In this document: piece after piece, positions 39,600-40,213 of the stretch
Layout of the letters: every line of letters starts with the position of its first letter
Position numbering within the stretch: the first letter of the stretch is position 1
Assembly (NCBI GenBank): GCA_000621905.1
Contig: JHXB01000019.1
Coordinates: forward strand, 1-40,213
Source: Lachnospiraceae bacterium NC2004
Lineage (GTDB): Bacteria > Bacillota > Clostridia > Lachnospirales > Lachnospiraceae
Length of the DNA: 40,213 nucleotides
Direction: 5' to 3'
Notes under the pieces: model-generated
The model's input: the letters and a program-made list of their open reading frames with translations, nothing else
What the model was told of the DNA's origin: nothing
The model's database searches: none
Translations under genes and position numbers: made by a program

Positions 39600-40213
39600 T
39601 ATAATCTTTTTGGGTACACTTTGGGTACAATTGCATTTGAATGGTATGATGATAATGTTGTGAATAAAGACATTGAAGTAACAGATGCAGATATTAAAAG
39701 CTTCTGTGAGGACATGAAAAAAGAGGCACAGCGTAATTGTATGGACGAGAAAGACGCTAAAAAGGTTAAGACGCCTACTAAGAATAACCTGATAACTTGG
39801 GGAATTCTTAAGGAAGAAAATGGAGTTGTTCGTCCAACGTATGCATATTATTATCTGAGAGGCTTAGATGGTGTAATGTCTCAGATTCAGTGTGCTGTAT
39901 TTAAAGGCAATACACGTGGAATTTTTGTAGATAAAAGAGAGTATGAGGGTAATCTTTGGGAACAAGTAGAGCAGGCTTATCAGTTTGTCCTTCGTAATAT
40001 TCATCTTGGAGCAAGGATTAAGGGGATTCACAGACAAGATGTTTATGAGCTGCCACCGGAGAGTATACGAGAGCTTATTATCAATGCTGTTGTTAACTGC
40101 AGTTTTTTACAGGGAAGTCTTGTACAGGTGGCAATATATGATAACAGGCTTGAAATCTCATCTCCTGGTGGACTGATGCCGGGAGTTACGATTGAGAAGA
40201 TGAAAGAAGGTTT
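39600..40213 (+). pseudogene. Truncated Schlafen/AlbA-type ATP-binding protein (runs off window)
   Basis: A frame open from 39600 to the window end codes for a C-terminal part of an AlbA_2 + ATPase protein: GTIAFEWYDDN, TKNNLITWGILKEENGVVRPTYAYYYLRGLDG, QCAVFKGNTRGIFVDKREYEGNLWEQVEQAYQFVLRNI, then VYELPPESIRELIINAVVNCSF (family: E-x-x-x-NA-x-x-H-R-x-Y) and YDNRLEISSPGGLMPGV-x-IE, the HATPase_c_4 signature. The N-terminal Schlafen AlbA_2 domain is missing and the tandem repeat TTTGGGTACA(C/A) at 39609-39630 falls at the truncation point. The conserved H-R after NAV is N-C here. No start codon with a ribosome binding site is seen, so it is probably a remnant. The right end is cut by the window. 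Confidence 0.65.
39609..39630 (+). repeat. 11-bp tandem direct repeat
   Basis: TTTGGGTACAC followed at once by TTTGGGTACAA, at the truncated 5' end of the Schlafen-like frame. It is comparable in form to the ATGTCAGCAAA pair at 34005. Confidence 0.8.

Noticed and set aside
39985-40176. 63-codon plus-strand frame near the right edge
   Set aside because: Out of frame with the clear Schlafen-type ATPase motifs that run through the same DNA.

Overview
The window looks like chromosomal DNA of a low-GC Gram-positive anaerobe of the Lachnospiraceae (Butyrivibrio-like). The evidence is AGGAGG-type ribosome binding sites, clostridial sigma-A promoters, BspA-type leucine-rich surface proteins, a PocR/MCP sensor, a Hanks-type kinase beside an XRE regulator, and many ABC exporters. 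This placement rests on gene content, not on a search. No rRNA, tRNA or CRISPR array was seen.

Layout. 1-250: start of an IS4-like transposase gene (minus strand) running off the left edge. 508-5330: a soluble PocR/MCP sensor and a heterodimeric ABC exporter. 5340-8530: a cassette with a REP-associated tyrosine transposase (RAYT), a SAP-like protein and a radical-SAM protein, bracketed by two 272-bp direct copies of the exporter gene's 3' end. 8507-12170: an AraC regulator divergent from an ABC-2 exporter operon. 12245-16037: two GNATs, an alarmone-synthetase-like protein and a membrane-anchored S41 peptidase. 16252-19883: XRE protein, lipoprotein, Ser/Thr kinase, small membrane protein. 20140-24974: RHH protein, zinc-ribbon membrane protein, AspT-type exchanger, small secreted Cys protein, VapBC-like pair, HAD phosphatase. 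25100-30398: three secreted proteins, one with BspA repeats joined to a C-terminal domain resembling ADP-ribosyltransferase exoenzymes. 30594-34000: membrane protein, AbrB/glycosyltransferase operon and the 5'-truncated remnant of a surface protein. 34000-40213: a different block with XRE proteins, a RhuM-Fic protein, a RelE/HigB-HigA pair, and wrecked pieces of a TOTE-like helicase/PLD protein and a Schlafen-type ATP-binding protein.

The strongest structural signal is a short imperfect palindrome with core GGGGACAGACCC, usually flanked by AACCA and TGGTT. About fifty copies lie in nearly every intergenic gap from 304 to 33201, in both orientations, and none was seen after 33201. The RAYT at 5625 is the obvious candidate mobilising enzyme. 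The copies form terminator-like hairpins, supply a promoter -35 box, extend reading frames and mark the breakpoints of gene fragments.

Other signals not explained by gene calls are three extended -10 promoters sharing an 8-5-8 dyad at a fixed distance, two LexA-box-like sites around the RAYT promoter, a 16-bp perfect dyad in the AraC/ABC divergent region, and a 20-bp palindrome between the -35 and -10 of the HigBA-like operon.
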